The notes beneath the pieces are model-generated. The model saw only the letters and a program-made list of their open reading frames with translations. It searched no databases and was not told the DNA's origin. The position numbers and the translations under genes were made by a program. 64,000 nucleotides of DNA from Rhizobium sp. FKL33 (GTDB lineage: Bacteria; Pseudomonadota; Alphaproteobacteria; Rhizobiales; Rhizobiaceae): the NCBI RefSeq assembly GCF_005222915.1, contig NZ_STFX01000007.1, forward strand, positions 78,635 to 142,634, in the 5' to 3' direction. This document shows positions 17,806-27,171 of the stretch, one piece after another. Within the stretch, counting starts at the first letter, position 1, and the number at the start of each line of letters is the position of its first letter.

Positions 17806-18201
17806 TCAGTTGGAGGCTGACACATTGTCGCGGCTGAAGAGGCTGTCCCCGATGTCGGACAGTGCGTCGATGGTCCCACGCAGCACAAAGCCGCCATGGT
17901 CCTGCACCGATCGGCCGGCGCTTTCCCCAAATGCGAAAACGAAGGGAATACCCAGTTCGTCAAGCCGCTCGCAAAGCAGGAAAGCCTCTTCCGTCTCGAT
18001 CTCGATATCCAAAATCGACGCATCCACGCGTCCATCGCTCAAAAACTCCACCGCCGTACGAACGCTGTCGAAAACAACGAAAGAGCCGCCCCACTCCTCG
18101 ATCATGCGGCGGGCCGCGTCGACCAGAAAATAATCTTGATCCACAACCAGAAAAGTCTTGCCATTGAAGCAGTCCCGCGCAGCGCCGCTTTGTGAATCCA
18201 T
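17806..18201 (-). CDS. Degenerate response-regulator receiver protein
   Basis: A 131-residue stand-alone receiver fold. The acidic pocket (FLVVDQDYFLVDAARRMI) and the phospho-acceptor aspartate (ASILDIEIE, D65) are present. The conserved lysine before beta-5's end is replaced by arginine (FVLRG, R108), and the usual T/S position is in FAFGES. Such single-domain receivers may act as phosphate sinks or anti-adaptors. It converges on the 63-residue gene and lies next to c-di-GMP and phytochrome genes. Signalling may be altered by the Lys-to-Arg change. Confidence 0.75.
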   Translation of the reverse strand: MDSQSGAARDCFNGKTFLVVDQDYFLVDAARRMIEEWGGSFVVFDSVRTAVEFLSDGRVDASILDIEIETEEAFLLCERLDELGIPFVFAFGESAGRSVQDHGGFVLRGTIDALSDIGDSLFSRDNVSASN

Positions 18202-18311
18202 AACAAAAGCCTTAAAGTCGATGATCAGCTTTTACGTCGGGATCATCGACACAGTTCTGGGACGCCGAGATATTTCTCCAGCCAACTGATTAGACAGGCG
18301 AAAGATCCTAC

Positions 18312-19931
18312 TCAAGCCCCGCGGCGGGTGCTTTCGATTGCTTCGGACAATTCGTCCTGTTTCAGATAGGCGTCCGAGACTCTGCTATCGCCATCCGACT
18401 TCCGGATGAATTCCGCGATTTCCTGAGAGGGCATCGCTTTCCCGAACAGGTATCCCTGGCCGAAATCGCATCCCAGGGCCTGGAGGTCGCGCACCTGGCT
18501 TTCCTTTTCGATGCCTACGGCGGTGGTGGCGATTCCCAGCCCCTGGCCGAGACCGAGCATGGCGCGGACGATCTTTTCCTGACGCTCGTCGTCCTGGAAA
18601 CTGGCGACGAAACTGCGATCGATCTTGATCTTGTCGAACTTGAAGCGAGAGAGCTGCGAGAGACTGGAATATCCGGTTCCGAAGTCATCAAGCGCGACAT
18701 GGATGCCGGCGGCATTGAGATCGGCGAGCACCGTTTCGGCCGCCGCCATATCCTTCACGATCGCGGTTTCGGTCACCTCGATTTCCAGACGATTGGGCGG
18801 CAGTCCTTCCTCGGCGAGAATGCGAAGAATGCGCAAACCCAGTAGTTTGTCCGAAAACTGCGCTGACGACAGGTTGAAGGCGAGTCTCAGATGCGGCGGC
18901 CATTTGACCGCGTCGCGACAGGCGCGTCGAAGCAATTGATCCGCCAGTTCCACGATTAGGCCCGTTTCTTCCGCAAGCGAGATGAACTCCACCGGCGGCA
19001 CTTGCCGACCATCGACGCCCGTCCAGCGGGCGAGCGCCTCAAAACCGCGTAATCCCCCTGTCTTGAGGTCGATGAGCGGCTGATAATTGGGAACGATCGC
19101 CCTCCGCTTCAGGGCGTCACGCAGCGCTATCTCGAGAGCGGCCCGATGCTCGAGGGAGGTCTTCATGGCGTCTTCGAACACAACGACCGTGCCTTTGCCG
19201 CGGCGCTTTGCCTCGTACATGGCCGCGTCTGCGGCCAGCAATCCTTGTTTGGGGTGGTCCACATGATCAGGATCGAGCGCAAGACCAACGCTTGCGCCAA
19301 GCTCGGCGGTGACGCCCGAGGATAGGTTATAGGAGCGAGAGAGATAGTTGGTGATGCGACGCGCCTTGGCCGCGGCTTCGGCGAGATCCCTGATCTTTTC
19401 GATCACGACAAATTCATCGCCGCCGAGACGGAAGATGACTTCGGGATCGAAGATGGCCCTGAGCCGGTCGGCGACGGCGATCAACACTTCGTCGCCGGAT
19501 TGATGGCCGAGAAGATCGTTGACGCGCTTGAAGCCGTCGAGATCGATGGAATAATAGGCGATACGGCCGCCTCGACCGACGCCGCCCGCCATTGTGTCGA
19601 GCAGAACGTTGAGGCCGGCGCGGTTCGGCAGCCGGGTCAATGGATCATGATTTGCGATCCAGGTGACATCCCGTTCGGCGGTGCTGCGCCTGGTGATTTC
19701 CGCGTGGAGTTCTCCGAGACGCGAGAGCGAATAGATCAAGCCGAACAGCCCGATGATGACGAGCGCGGTCAGAACTTCGTCGACCTCGAGCGCTTCATGG
19801 CTTTCGACATAATCCACAAGCGCTTCGAAAGCGTCATGCTGAATGGCGAACACCCAGACCACAACGCCAAGCCCGGTCAACGCCAGAGCCTCGACTTGCA
19901 TGCGGCGCGCCTTGAGCCAGCGAGTAATCAA
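18312..19931 (-). CDS. Membrane GGDEF-EAL protein (c-di-GMP turnover)
   Basis: The preferred start is a TTG at 19931, with GGGGGA 7 nt before it, giving 539 residues; a TTG at 19946 is the alternative. Two membrane helices (VEALALTGLGVVVWVFAI and TALVIIGLFGLIYSLSRLG) come first. A GGDEF domain follows with an intact active site (FRLGGDEFVVIE) and an EAL domain with FEALARW, the NLSSAQF stretch, EVTETAIV, DDFGTGYSS and KIDRSF. Both catalytic sites appear intact, so it could make or break c-di-GMP. No sensory domain is recognisable outside the membrane segments. Confidence 0.9.
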   Translation of the reverse strand: MITRWLKARRMQVEALALTGLGVVVWVFAIQHDAFEALVDYVESHEALEVDEVLTALVIIGLFGLIYSLSRLGELHAEITRRSTAERDVTWIANHDPLTRLPNRAGLNVLLDTMAGGVGRGGRIAYYSIDLDGFKRVNDLLGHQSGDEVLIAVADRLRAIFDPEVIFRLGGDEFVVIEKIRDLAEAAAKARRITNYLSRSYNLSSGVTAELGASVGLALDPDHVDHPKQGLLAADAAMYEAKRRGKGTVVVFEDAMKTSLEHRAALEIALRDALKRRAIVPNYQPLIDLKTGGLRGFEALARWTGVDGRQVPPVEFISLAEETGLIVELADQLLRRACRDAVKWPPHLRLAFNLSSAQFSDKLLGLRILRILAEEGLPPNRLEIEVTETAIVKDMAAAETVLADLNAAGIHVALDDFGTGYSSLSQLSRFKFDKIKIDRSFVASFQDDERQEKIVRAMLGLGQGLGIATTAVGIEKESQVRDLQALGCDFGQGYLFGKAMPSQEIAEFIRKSDGDSRVSDAYLKQDELSEAIESTRRGA

Positions 19932-20077
19932 ATCTGTTTCCCCCAACTGGGAGTAGTTTAGGGAAATCCATTTAAGGAAAATCTAACAGGCGATTGAAAA
20001 AAGGACCAAGACGACTTCGAAATGAACCATTTGCTTCATCCGGCGTTGATGCCGAGAGGAAACAACTGGCAAAGAGA

Positions 20078-20587
20078 ATGGCGTATTTCGGTGACGCGCA
20101 TAACGCAGCAGGATCTTCAAGCGGCCTCGACCAGGCGCGGGCGCTGGTGATCCGTTTTCTCGCCGATCTTCGCGATCAACCGATCGGCCACGATGTTCTT
20201 GACGCCGCCGAGTTGCCAGCCACGCGTCCGGCAATGATCGAAGCCTTCCGGCTGCTGATCGCAAACGAGCCGCGATTTCGCATTCGCGATCAGTTGAAGC
20301 TCGTCGGGCTTCTCTTGGCGCAGTATCAGGACGGCGTCGGAGCACGATTGCAGGTGAAAGCCGCACCCTGTCCCACTGAGCCGCCGGGGTCGGATCCTCC
20401 CGATAATCCCACCATCAGGCTGATCGAAAGAACGCTTTCGGCCGTCGAGCCGGATCGCCTTGCGTTGGCGCGCTTGTTCGACCGCGCGGCGATACAAGCA
20501 AGATCTGGCCCGGTTGGCGCAGGGACTGCGCAGCCCTGGCGTCACAGGGAGCATGTTTCAGAGAAGAGCGAATGGATGGCCCGCTAG
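20078..20587 (+). CDS. Hypothetical protein, probably frameshifted near its C-terminus
   Basis: The open frame from the ATG at 20078 encodes 169 residues of a helical soluble protein (LDQARALVIRFLADLRDQPIG, LIANEPRFRIRDQLKLVGLL). I do not recognise the family. From about 20490 onward third-position G/C preference falls in this frame and rises in the frame one base over. That frame reads YKQDLARLAQGLRSPG and ends at 20672, overlapping the phytochrome start by 4 bp. Removing one base near 20485-20491 would give a protein of about 197 residues ending exactly at the operon junction. This could be a real frameshift or a sequencing error. Confidence 0.55.
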   Translation: MAYFGDAHNAAGSSSGLDQARALVIRFLADLRDQPIGHDVLDAAELPATRPAMIEAFRLLIANEPRFRIRDQLKLVGLLLAQYQDGVGARLQVKAAPCPTEPPGSDPPDNPTIRLIERTLSAVEPDRLALARLFDRAAIQARSGPVGAGTAQPWRHREHVSEKSEWMAR

Positions 20588-20668
20588 ACTGACGATGAAA
20601 AAACTTCGCGAGAGGCTGAACAGCCCGGACACCGATGCAAGAACGCCGCACGGCGCGAGAGGGAGCTG

Positions 20669-22870
20669 GTGACATTGACATCCCAACCCGATCTCGACGC
20701 ATGCGCGCGGGAACCCATTCATATTCCTGGCGCCATTCAGCCCCACGGGGCCCTGGTCGCGCTCGACATGGCGTCGTTAACGCCGATTTGGGCGTCCCAG
20801 AACTTCGAGGCGCGACTTTCGTTCCCGCCCGAAAAGGCTTTATTCGAGAATGGCGCTCTCGCGCCGCTGGCCCAGGCCATCCGAGCCTGGCTACCGAGCC
20901 GTGAAAACACGCTCAGGAAAACCACGCCGGAGGTCGCCAGCACCGCCTTTGTCCATCGAAGCGGCGACCTCGCGGTCATCGATTTCGAACCATTGTCGGC
21001 CGACGCCACCGACGAACTGTTGTCCCATCTCGCCAATTTCGCGCCGCTGCTCGCCGCGCGCGCCGATATCGCCTCGGCGCTGGAGGCGACGGCGCGCTTC
21101 GTCGGAAAAACAAGCGGCTTCGACCGCGCCATGATCTACCGGTTCGACGAAACGTGGAACGGTCAGGTTCTGGCCGAATGGAATTCCGGCGCGCTGCCAT
21201 CCTATCTCGGTCTGCATTTTCCGGCCGACGACATTCCCGCGCAGGCCCGACGTCTCTATGCGCTCAACCGTACGCGCATCATCCCAACGACAGACTATCT
21301 GCCGGTGGATCTCGTTTCGCTTCATCCGCAAGCGGTTGGACCGCTCGATCTCAGCTTCTCCCAGGTCCGCAGCGTGTCTCCGGTCCATCTCGAATATATG
21401 CGCAATATGGGCACGGCGTCCTCCATGTCCATATCCATCATGGTGTCCGGACAGCTCTGGGGATTGTTGGCCTGCCACAGCCGCGAACCTCATTATGTGT
21501 CGCCGGCGCTGCGCGACGCCTGCGATTTCGCCGTGCAGTCGCTCGCGATCCGGATTTCCTCGCAGCGGGAATCGGAAAACGCTCTGCACCGCGCCCGCCA
21601 CGCCAGCGTGCATGGTCATCTGATCGGAGCAATGAGTTCGGCCGCCACCTGGAGCGAAGGCCTGCTGCGGGCCAGGAAGCAGTTGCTCAGCTTTGTCTCG
21701 GCGGGCGGCGCCGCCGTCATCGAGGAAGACACGGAAATCAAGACCGTCGGTCAGACGCCGCCGCACAGCGAAATCCGCCGCCTCGTGGCCTGGCTGTGTC
21801 ACCGTGACGACGGGGACGTCGTCGTCACGGATCAGCTGTCGGAAATTTTCAACATGGAGCCGCCGGCAACGGACGTCGCAAGCGGCATGCTGGCGCTGCG
21901 CGTCTCCGAACATCACAACAGCTGGCTGATTTGGTTTCGCCCCGAAGTCGTCCGGACCGTGACCTGGGGCGGCAGACCGCACAAGACCGTCGCGGAAAAC
22001 GGCCGGATCCACCCGCGTCAGTCTTTCGCCGCCTGGCAGCAGCAGGTGCATGGCAAATCCGCGCCCTGGCGCTCCACCGAAATCGAAGCGGCGCGCGCCT
22101 TGCGGGCGGCGATCATCAATATCGTGCTGAAGAAGGCAGAAGAACTCGCGCAATTGAGCGAAGAGCTCCAGCGGTCGAACAAAGAACTCGAGGCGTTCAG
22201 CTATTCGGTTTCGCATGACCTGCGCGCGCCCTTCCGCCATATTGTCGGCTTCGCGCAGCTCCTGCGAGAGCACGCGCCGGAGCTCGATGAGAAATCGAGA
22301 CATTATCTGGCGACCATCACCGATTCCGCCATGGCCGCCGGGCGTTTGGTCGATGACCTCCTGAGCTTTTCCCAGCTTGGCCGAACCCCCATCGCGTCCC
22401 GGCCCGTGGATATGAACAAGCTGGTTGCGGAGGTCGTGCGAAGCCTTCAGCATCCGATCGAAGGACGCAACATCGTCTGGACCATCGGTGAGCTGCCGCC
22501 TGCGGTCGGCGATCCCGGTCTTCTCCGGCAGGCCTGGTTCAACCTGATCGAAAACGCTGTCAAATATACCCGACGGCGCACCGAGGCGCGCATCGAGATT
22601 TCAGGCGAGCGGGTGGGCGACGCCTGCTCCTATGCCGTGTGCGACAACGGCGTCGGCTTCGACATGGCTTACTACGGAAAACTTTTCGGCGTGTTCCAGC
22701 GATTGCAGCGTGTCGAGGACTTCGAAGGAACCGGCATCGGCTTGGCGCTCACCCGCCGCATCATCGAACGACACGGCGGCGGCATCGCCGCCACCGGCGA
22801 ACCAGATGTCGGGGCATGTTTTGAATTCCGTCTACCTGTCCGTCCGAAAGGAGAAAAGACCCTTGCCTGA
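20669..22870 (+). CDS. bphP: Bacteriophytochrome sensor histidine kinase
   Basis: A 733-residue protein with a PAS-GAF-PHY photosensory core and a histidine kinase. The biliverdin cysteine is in the N-terminal DLDACAREPIHIPGAIQPHG. The GAF domain has FPADDIPAQARRLYALNR and the histidine region SVSPVHLEYMRNMG; PHY carries PRQSF in its tongue. The kinase has SYSVSHDLRAPFRHIVGF (phospho-His), NLIENAVKYT, DNGVGFD and GTGIGLAL. The start is GTG at 20669, with GGGAG just upstream. It is translationally coupled to the next two genes by 8-bp overlaps. No heme oxygenase gene is visible nearby. Confidence 0.95.
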   Translation: MTLTSQPDLDACAREPIHIPGAIQPHGALVALDMASLTPIWASQNFEARLSFPPEKALFENGALAPLAQAIRAWLPSRENTLRKTTPEVASTAFVHRSGDLAVIDFEPLSADATDELLSHLANFAPLLAARADIASALEATARFVGKTSGFDRAMIYRFDETWNGQVLAEWNSGALPSYLGLHFPADDIPAQARRLYALNRTRIIPTTDYLPVDLVSLHPQAVGPLDLSFSQVRSVSPVHLEYMRNMGTASSMSISIMVSGQLWGLLACHSREPHYVSPALRDACDFAVQSLAIRISSQRESENALHRARHASVHGHLIGAMSSAATWSEGLLRARKQLLSFVSAGGAAVIEEDTEIKTVGQTPPHSEIRRLVAWLCHRDDGDVVVTDQLSEIFNMEPPATDVASGMLALRVSEHHNSWLIWFRPEVVRTVTWGGRPHKTVAENGRIHPRQSFAAWQQQVHGKSAPWRSTEIEAARALRAAIINIVLKKAEELAQLSEELQRSNKELEAFSYSVSHDLRAPFRHIVGFAQLLREHAPELDEKSRHYLATITDSAMAAGRLVDDLLSFSQLGRTPIASRPVDMNKLVAEVVRSLQHPIEGRNIVWTIGELPPAVGDPGLLRQAWFNLIENAVKYTRRRTEARIEISGERVGDACSYAVCDNGVGFDMAYYGKLFGVFQRLQRVEDFEGTGIGLALTRRIIERHGGGIAATGEPDVGACFEFRLPVRPKGEKTLA

Positions 22871-23315
22871 ACTCCGGCCCATCCTGCTCGTGGAGGACAG
22901 TCCCCGAGATCTGGAGCTGACACTGACCGCTCTTGAGAAATGCCAATTCGCCAACGAGATCGTCATCGCGCGCGACGGCGCCGAAGCGATCGACTATCTC
23001 TTCATGGAAGGCGCACAATCTGAACGGATGCCGGGCGACCCGACCGTTGTGTTGCTCGACCTCAAGCTGCCGAAGATTGACGGCCTTGAAGTGCTGGAGC
23101 GCGTCAAGAGCAACGAGAAGCTTCGCCATATCCCCATCGTCATGCTCACCTCGTCGCGCGAGGAGCAGGACCTCATCCGCAGCTATGAACTCGGCGTAAA
23201 CGCTTTTGTGGTCAAGCCGGTGGAGTTCACGCAGTTCTTCAAGGCGATACAAGATCTTGGCGTCTTCTGGGCGCTTCTCAACGAACCGCCGCCGGGATAC
23301 CGCATCCATGACTGA
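22863..23315 (+). CDS. Rcp-type single-domain response regulator
   Basis: A 150-residue CheY-like receiver of the type that pairs with phytochromes. The acidic pocket is ILLVEDSPRDLEL, the phospho-acceptor is in VVLLDLKLPKIDGLE, then come MLTSS and VVKPVE with the conserved lysine. The chosen start is TTG at 22863: an AAGGAG site lies 9 nt before it, and the start falls inside the last codons of the phytochrome gene. A short hydrophobic tail (VFWALLNEPPPGY) is typical of the family. It should receive phosphate from the phytochrome kinase. Confidence 0.88.
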   Translation: MPELRPILLVEDSPRDLELTLTALEKCQFANEIVIARDGAEAIDYLFMEGAQSERMPGDPTVVLLDLKLPKIDGLEVLERVKSNEKLRHIPIVMLTSSREEQDLIRSYELGVNAFVVKPVEFTQFFKAIQDLGVFWALLNEPPPGYRIHD

Positions 23316-24333
23316 CGTATCGAACGCAACGCCCTGCATCCTTTTGCTGGAAGACAGCGCCATTGACGCCGAACTGATTTCCGAACAGATCGCCAGGATC
23401 GAGCCGAGCCCGCGTCTGGTCTTCGCAACCAGCCGGCTGGAATTCATGGCGGCTTTGGCGCAGCACAGATGCGACCTCGTTCTTTCCGATTACTCGTTGC
23501 CGGATTTCGACGGCATGGCGGCGCTCGACATCGTGGTGGAGCATGCGCCGGAAACTCCTTTCATCTTCGTATCCGGGGTGCTTGGCGAGGATGCGGCCAT
23601 CGACGCATTCCGTCGCGGCGCAACCGACTATGTGCTGAAGCAGAAGCTGAACCGCCTGCCCTCCGCAGTGGAACGGGCGCTTTCCGAAGCGCGCGAACGT
23701 CATAGGCGCCGTCATGCCGAGCATCAGCGCGAAATCCTCGTTCGCGAACTGAGCCACCGTGTCAAGAACAACATGGCGGTGATGCTGTCGCTGATCCGCC
23801 GCACAGCCCGGGTCGCCAAAACCGTGGAAGAGTTCGAGCGGAGCCTCAGCGCCCGCGTCACCGCTCTGGCCGACGGACATGCGCTTCTGTTCGAGAACAA
23901 CTGGAACGAAACGGCGCTGCACGACGTGCTGACCCGCGCCGCGGCCAGCTTCGACGACCTCCAGCGACGGATTTCCGTCGAGACGTCGCCGAATATCCGC
24001 ATCAGCCCGCGCATCGCCCTGTCATTGGCTCTGGTGTTTCACGAGCTCATCTCCAACGCGACGAAATTCGGCGCGCTGTCACAGCAGGAAGGTCGCGTCT
24101 ATGCCAGCTGGACGCTGGAGCCGCGCCAGGGCGACGCGCCGCTGCTTCACTTCAACTGGATCGAAACGGGCGGACCCGCCATCAGCGCGCCCGGCCAAGG
24201 CGGCCTGGGTTCGCGACTGATCCGCAGCATGATCGAATATGAACTGGAAGGACGGGCCATCATGGATTTCGCCAATGACGGCCTCAGATGCCTGCTCAGC
24301 TTCCCGCTGGCTGAGGGGCTGAAGGCGCCGTGA
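23308..24333 (+). CDS. Receiver-HWE histidine kinase hybrid
   Basis: A 341-residue protein. The receiver domain (about 1-120) has ILLLEDSAIDAEL, the acceptor in LVLSDYSLPDFDG and VLKQKL. An HWE-family kinase follows: RELSHRVKNNMAVMLSLIRR (phospho-His), HELISNATKFGALS, FNWIETGGP (the W-x-E that names the family) and GLGSRLIRSMIEYEL. HWE kinases often feed the alphaproteobacterial general stress response. The ATG overlaps the preceding response regulator by 8 bp, so phytochrome, Rcp and this kinase form one phosphorelay operon. It converges on the next gene with a 38-bp tail overlap. Confidence 0.9.
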   Translation: MTDVSNATPCILLLEDSAIDAELISEQIARIEPSPRLVFATSRLEFMAALAQHRCDLVLSDYSLPDFDGMAALDIVVEHAPETPFIFVSGVLGEDAAIDAFRRGATDYVLKQKLNRLPSAVERALSEARERHRRRHAEHQREILVRELSHRVKNNMAVMLSLIRRTARVAKTVEEFERSLSARVTALADGHALLFENNWNETALHDVLTRAAASFDDLQRRISVETSPNIRISPRIALSLALVFHELISNATKFGALSQQEGRVYASWTLEPRQGDAPLLHFNWIETGGPAISAPGQGGLGSRLIRSMIEYELEGRAIMDFANDGLRCLLSFPLAEGLKAP

Positions 24334-24700
24334 ACTTTTCGGCGAGCAGCCTCGACAACGCGCTGAAATCGCAGGGCTTTGGCACCATCGGGACATCTGC
24401 GAGCATGTCCTGAACCCCGCTCAACTCGGCGTAGCCGCTGCAGACGACGACTGGCACGCCGCGCGATTTCAGGGCTTCGATGACGGGAATGGAGAGTTCG
24501 CCGCGCAGGTTGAGATCGACGACGGCGCCATCGAGTTCGACCGTCTCCACCTTTTCCAGCGCCGCCTCGACATTGGAGATGGGGCCGACGACCTTGCAGC
24601 CTACGCCGAGGAGGAAATCCTCCATGTCCATCGCGATGAGCACGTCATCCTCAAGCACCATCACGCGCCGTCCCCTGAGAGCGCCGTCGAACCCGTTCAT
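24296..24700 (-). CDS. Single-domain response regulator
   Basis: A 134-residue receiver protein (VMVLEDDVLIAMDMEDFL; acceptor in LDGAVVDLNLRGE; VVVCSGYAE; MVPKPCDFSAL with the conserved Lys). The ATG at 24700 has GGAG 6 nt upstream and is preferred to 24712. The FATGUY-like output motif is missing, but the sequence resembles receivers that partner HWE kinases. It lies tail-to-tail with the receiver-HWE gene and is probably its target. No output domain is present. Confidence 0.86.
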   Translation of the reverse strand: MNGFDGALRGRRVMVLEDDVLIAMDMEDFLLGVGCKVVGPISNVEAALEKVETVELDGAVVDLNLRGELSIPVIEALKSRGVPVVVCSGYAELSGVQDMLADVPMVPKPCDFSALSRLLAEKFTAPSAPQPAGS

Positions 24701-24946
24701 AACTAACTCCATATCGTCTTTTTCGGTACATCCGCGCAGCAGGGTCGAGGACCCGCTACGGGTCGAGGCACAACGCATTCAGGCAGGCTAGGTTGCGCCG
24801 CACTGCGGAATTTTTTCCGTTTTAGGGTGTCAGCCTCAAGAAAACCCCTGAATTCCTTGGGCGTGTTAACTGTGAATTATCATTCGAAAGCGGTAATATG
24901 CGAAAAGGGACATGAACCGCGATGAGAGCGGATTCGCGGAGGCGGC

Positions 24947-27112
24947 ATGCGAATTTTGCGACACAAGAAAAACGGCTTGAGCCATGCCGGAATGGTGGTG
25001 GTCGTCGGCCTGCTCCTCGTGGCGCTCAGCGCGACCCTCGCCGCCCTGGTGGTCCAGTCCGTCACATCAATCTATCATAATGCCGACCGGATCGACGACG
25101 CGCGCGCCGTCACGGCCGCCCAAGGGGCGTCGAAATCGCTGCGCTCGCGCCTGTCCGCGACATTGCGCGACAACGCTTTCTGGGATGACGCCTATGACGT
25201 CGTGCAGACGCCGGACGCCAAGCAATGGATCATCGACACCTGGGCTTTGACCACGGCGAACTACCCGCTTTATGACACGGCGATCGTCTTTGACGGCTTC
25301 AACCGACCGCTGGTGGCGTATCAGAACGGTTCCGAAATCGATCACGCCGATCAGTTCTTCGATCTTTCCCTGTCGACGCTGCTCGCCAGAGCCAGGGAAA
25401 AGACCATCAGTCACGACAGGCTGACGATAGGCTTCACCAGAACCCGGCTCGGCGTCGCGGTGGTTGGCGCGGCGCCCATTCAGCCGGCGGCGTTCAAGCC
25501 CGGGCAATCTTACGAACGCTCGCATGTGCTGCTGTTCGCCAAGCATTTGACGCCGGAAATGATCGGCGACGTGCGCGGCACCTTCAACATTCGCGGTCTC
25601 ACGCTGAGCAATGCCCCCGTGGAAGGCAATCTCTCGATCGCGCTGCGCAACATCAAGGGCGAGCGCATCGCCTATTTCGTCTGGCCGAGCCAGAAGCCGG
25701 GAACGGCGAGCTTCGAGAAGGTGCAGGCCAGTCTGGAGACAGCGGCGGGCGTTTTCATCGCGATCGTGGCGGGAATCGTCGGCGTTGCGGGACTGCTTCT
25801 CCGCGACGCGCGTCGGCGTGAAACGTCTCTCGCCTGGCAGGCGGCGCATGATCCGCTCACCGGACTTTTCAACCGCTCCGGGCTGTATCAGCAGGCCGAA
25901 CGCAGCTTCAATTCGCCGGGCCTGCGAGCGCTGACCCTGCATCTCGTCGATCTCGACGGCTTCAAGGCCGTCAACGACATTTGGGGGCATCCCGTCGGCG
26001 ACCAGCTGATCCGAGCCGCGTCCGAGCGGCTCACTCTCGCCCTTCCCGCCGATGTGACGATTGCCCGCCTCGGCGGCGATGAATTCGCCGTTCTCTCCGA
26101 AAACCATGGCGACGCCGGCATCGGCGCCTCGATTCAGCAGGCGCTGTCGGCGCATTTCGACATCGACGGTCGGGTGATGAAGATCGGCGCGAGCGTCGGG
26201 ATCGCCTCTTCTGACCCGTCCGCCGGCGATATCCACGAATTGCTGCGCCGCGCCGATCTCGCGCTTTACCGCGCCAAGGAAATGGGACGCGGCGTCAATG
26301 TCGACTACGAGGCAGGGCTCGACCGCGACGCCCGCCGCCAGCGCGATCTGGAGCAGGACCTGCGCCAGGGGCTGGCCGACGGCGAAATCGACGTGGCCTT
26401 CCAGCCGCTGATCAACGCCCGCACCGGCGCACTCGGCGGCGTCGAAGCCTTGGCTCGCTGGCGAAAGGCGGACGGCATGCTGGTGGGACCGGATCTGTTC
26501 ATCCCCGCCGCGGAGCGTTCGGGCCTGATCGACCAGCTCGGCCTGCGCATCGCCGAACTTTCGTTCAAGGCTGCGGCCGATTGGGGCGACACGCGGCTGG
26601 CGCTCAACATTTCGCCGATCCAGCTCAAGAACCCCTTCCTGGTCGCCAATCTCGCCGAACTCATGCAGCGGCATCGGTTCTCGCCGCAGCGTCTGACCAT
26701 CGAGGTGACCGAAGGCGTGCTGATCTCCGATCCGGAACAGGCGCACAAGACCTTCGACGCCTTGAAGGCGATGGGGGTCAAGATCGCGCTCGACGATTTC
26801 GGCTGCGGTTACGCCAGCATCGGCGCTCTCAGGGAATTCGGCTTCGACCGGCTGAAGATCGACCGCTCACTGGTGGTGGCGCTGGAGGCGGATGAAAACG
26901 CCAGCGCCGTGCTGCAGGCGACGATCTCGCTCGCCAATGCGCTCAAAGTGGCGGTGACCGCCGAGGGCATCGAGACAGAGACGCAGGCCGCCTTCGCCAA
27001 GCTGTCGGGTTGCGACGAACTGCAAGGTTACCATTTCTCCCGGCCCGTTTCGGCCGCCGAAATCGCCGCCCGCTACTTTCCCCTGCTTAAATCCGCCCAC
27101 AAGGTCGCCTGA
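24947..27112 (+). CDS. CHASE4-GGDEF-EAL membrane protein
   Basis: A 721-residue protein. TM1 (about 17-40) is followed by an extracytoplasmic CHASE4 sensor (about 45-250, with DNAFWDDAYDVV), TM2 (about 263-285), a GGDEF domain with an intact RLGGDEFAVL, and an EAL domain with GVEALARW, NISPIQL, EVTEGVL, DDFGCGYAS and KIDRSL. Both enzymatic sites look intact. CHASE4 binds small extracellular ligands in other proteins. The start ATG lies just after GGAGGCGGC. Confidence 0.92.
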   Translation: MRILRHKKNGLSHAGMVVVVGLLLVALSATLAALVVQSVTSIYHNADRIDDARAVTAAQGASKSLRSRLSATLRDNAFWDDAYDVVQTPDAKQWIIDTWALTTANYPLYDTAIVFDGFNRPLVAYQNGSEIDHADQFFDLSLSTLLARAREKTISHDRLTIGFTRTRLGVAVVGAAPIQPAAFKPGQSYERSHVLLFAKHLTPEMIGDVRGTFNIRGLTLSNAPVEGNLSIALRNIKGERIAYFVWPSQKPGTASFEKVQASLETAAGVFIAIVAGIVGVAGLLLRDARRRETSLAWQAAHDPLTGLFNRSGLYQQAERSFNSPGLRALTLHLVDLDGFKAVNDIWGHPVGDQLIRAASERLTLALPADVTIARLGGDEFAVLSENHGDAGIGASIQQALSAHFDIDGRVMKIGASVGIASSDPSAGDIHELLRRADLALYRAKEMGRGVNVDYEAGLDRDARRQRDLEQDLRQGLADGEIDVAFQPLINARTGALGGVEALARWRKADGMLVGPDLFIPAAERSGLIDQLGLRIAELSFKAAADWGDTRLALNISPIQLKNPFLVANLAELMQRHRFSPQRLTIEVTEGVLISDPEQAHKTFDALKAMGVKIALDDFGCGYASIGALREFGFDRLKIDRSLVVALEADENASAVLQATISLANALKVAVTAEGIETETQAAFAKLSGCDELQGYHFSRPVSAAEIAARYFPLLKSAHKVA

Positions 27113-27171
27113 CTAAAAGGCTTATCGCGGAGTTTCTAGCGGTCCCCGCGACAATGCTGTCTTGCGAAGTC

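Noticed and set aside
20891..22453. 520-codon frame antisense to the bacteriophytochrome
   Set aside because: It is a shadow of a well-conserved gene and has low-complexity Arg/Gly content.
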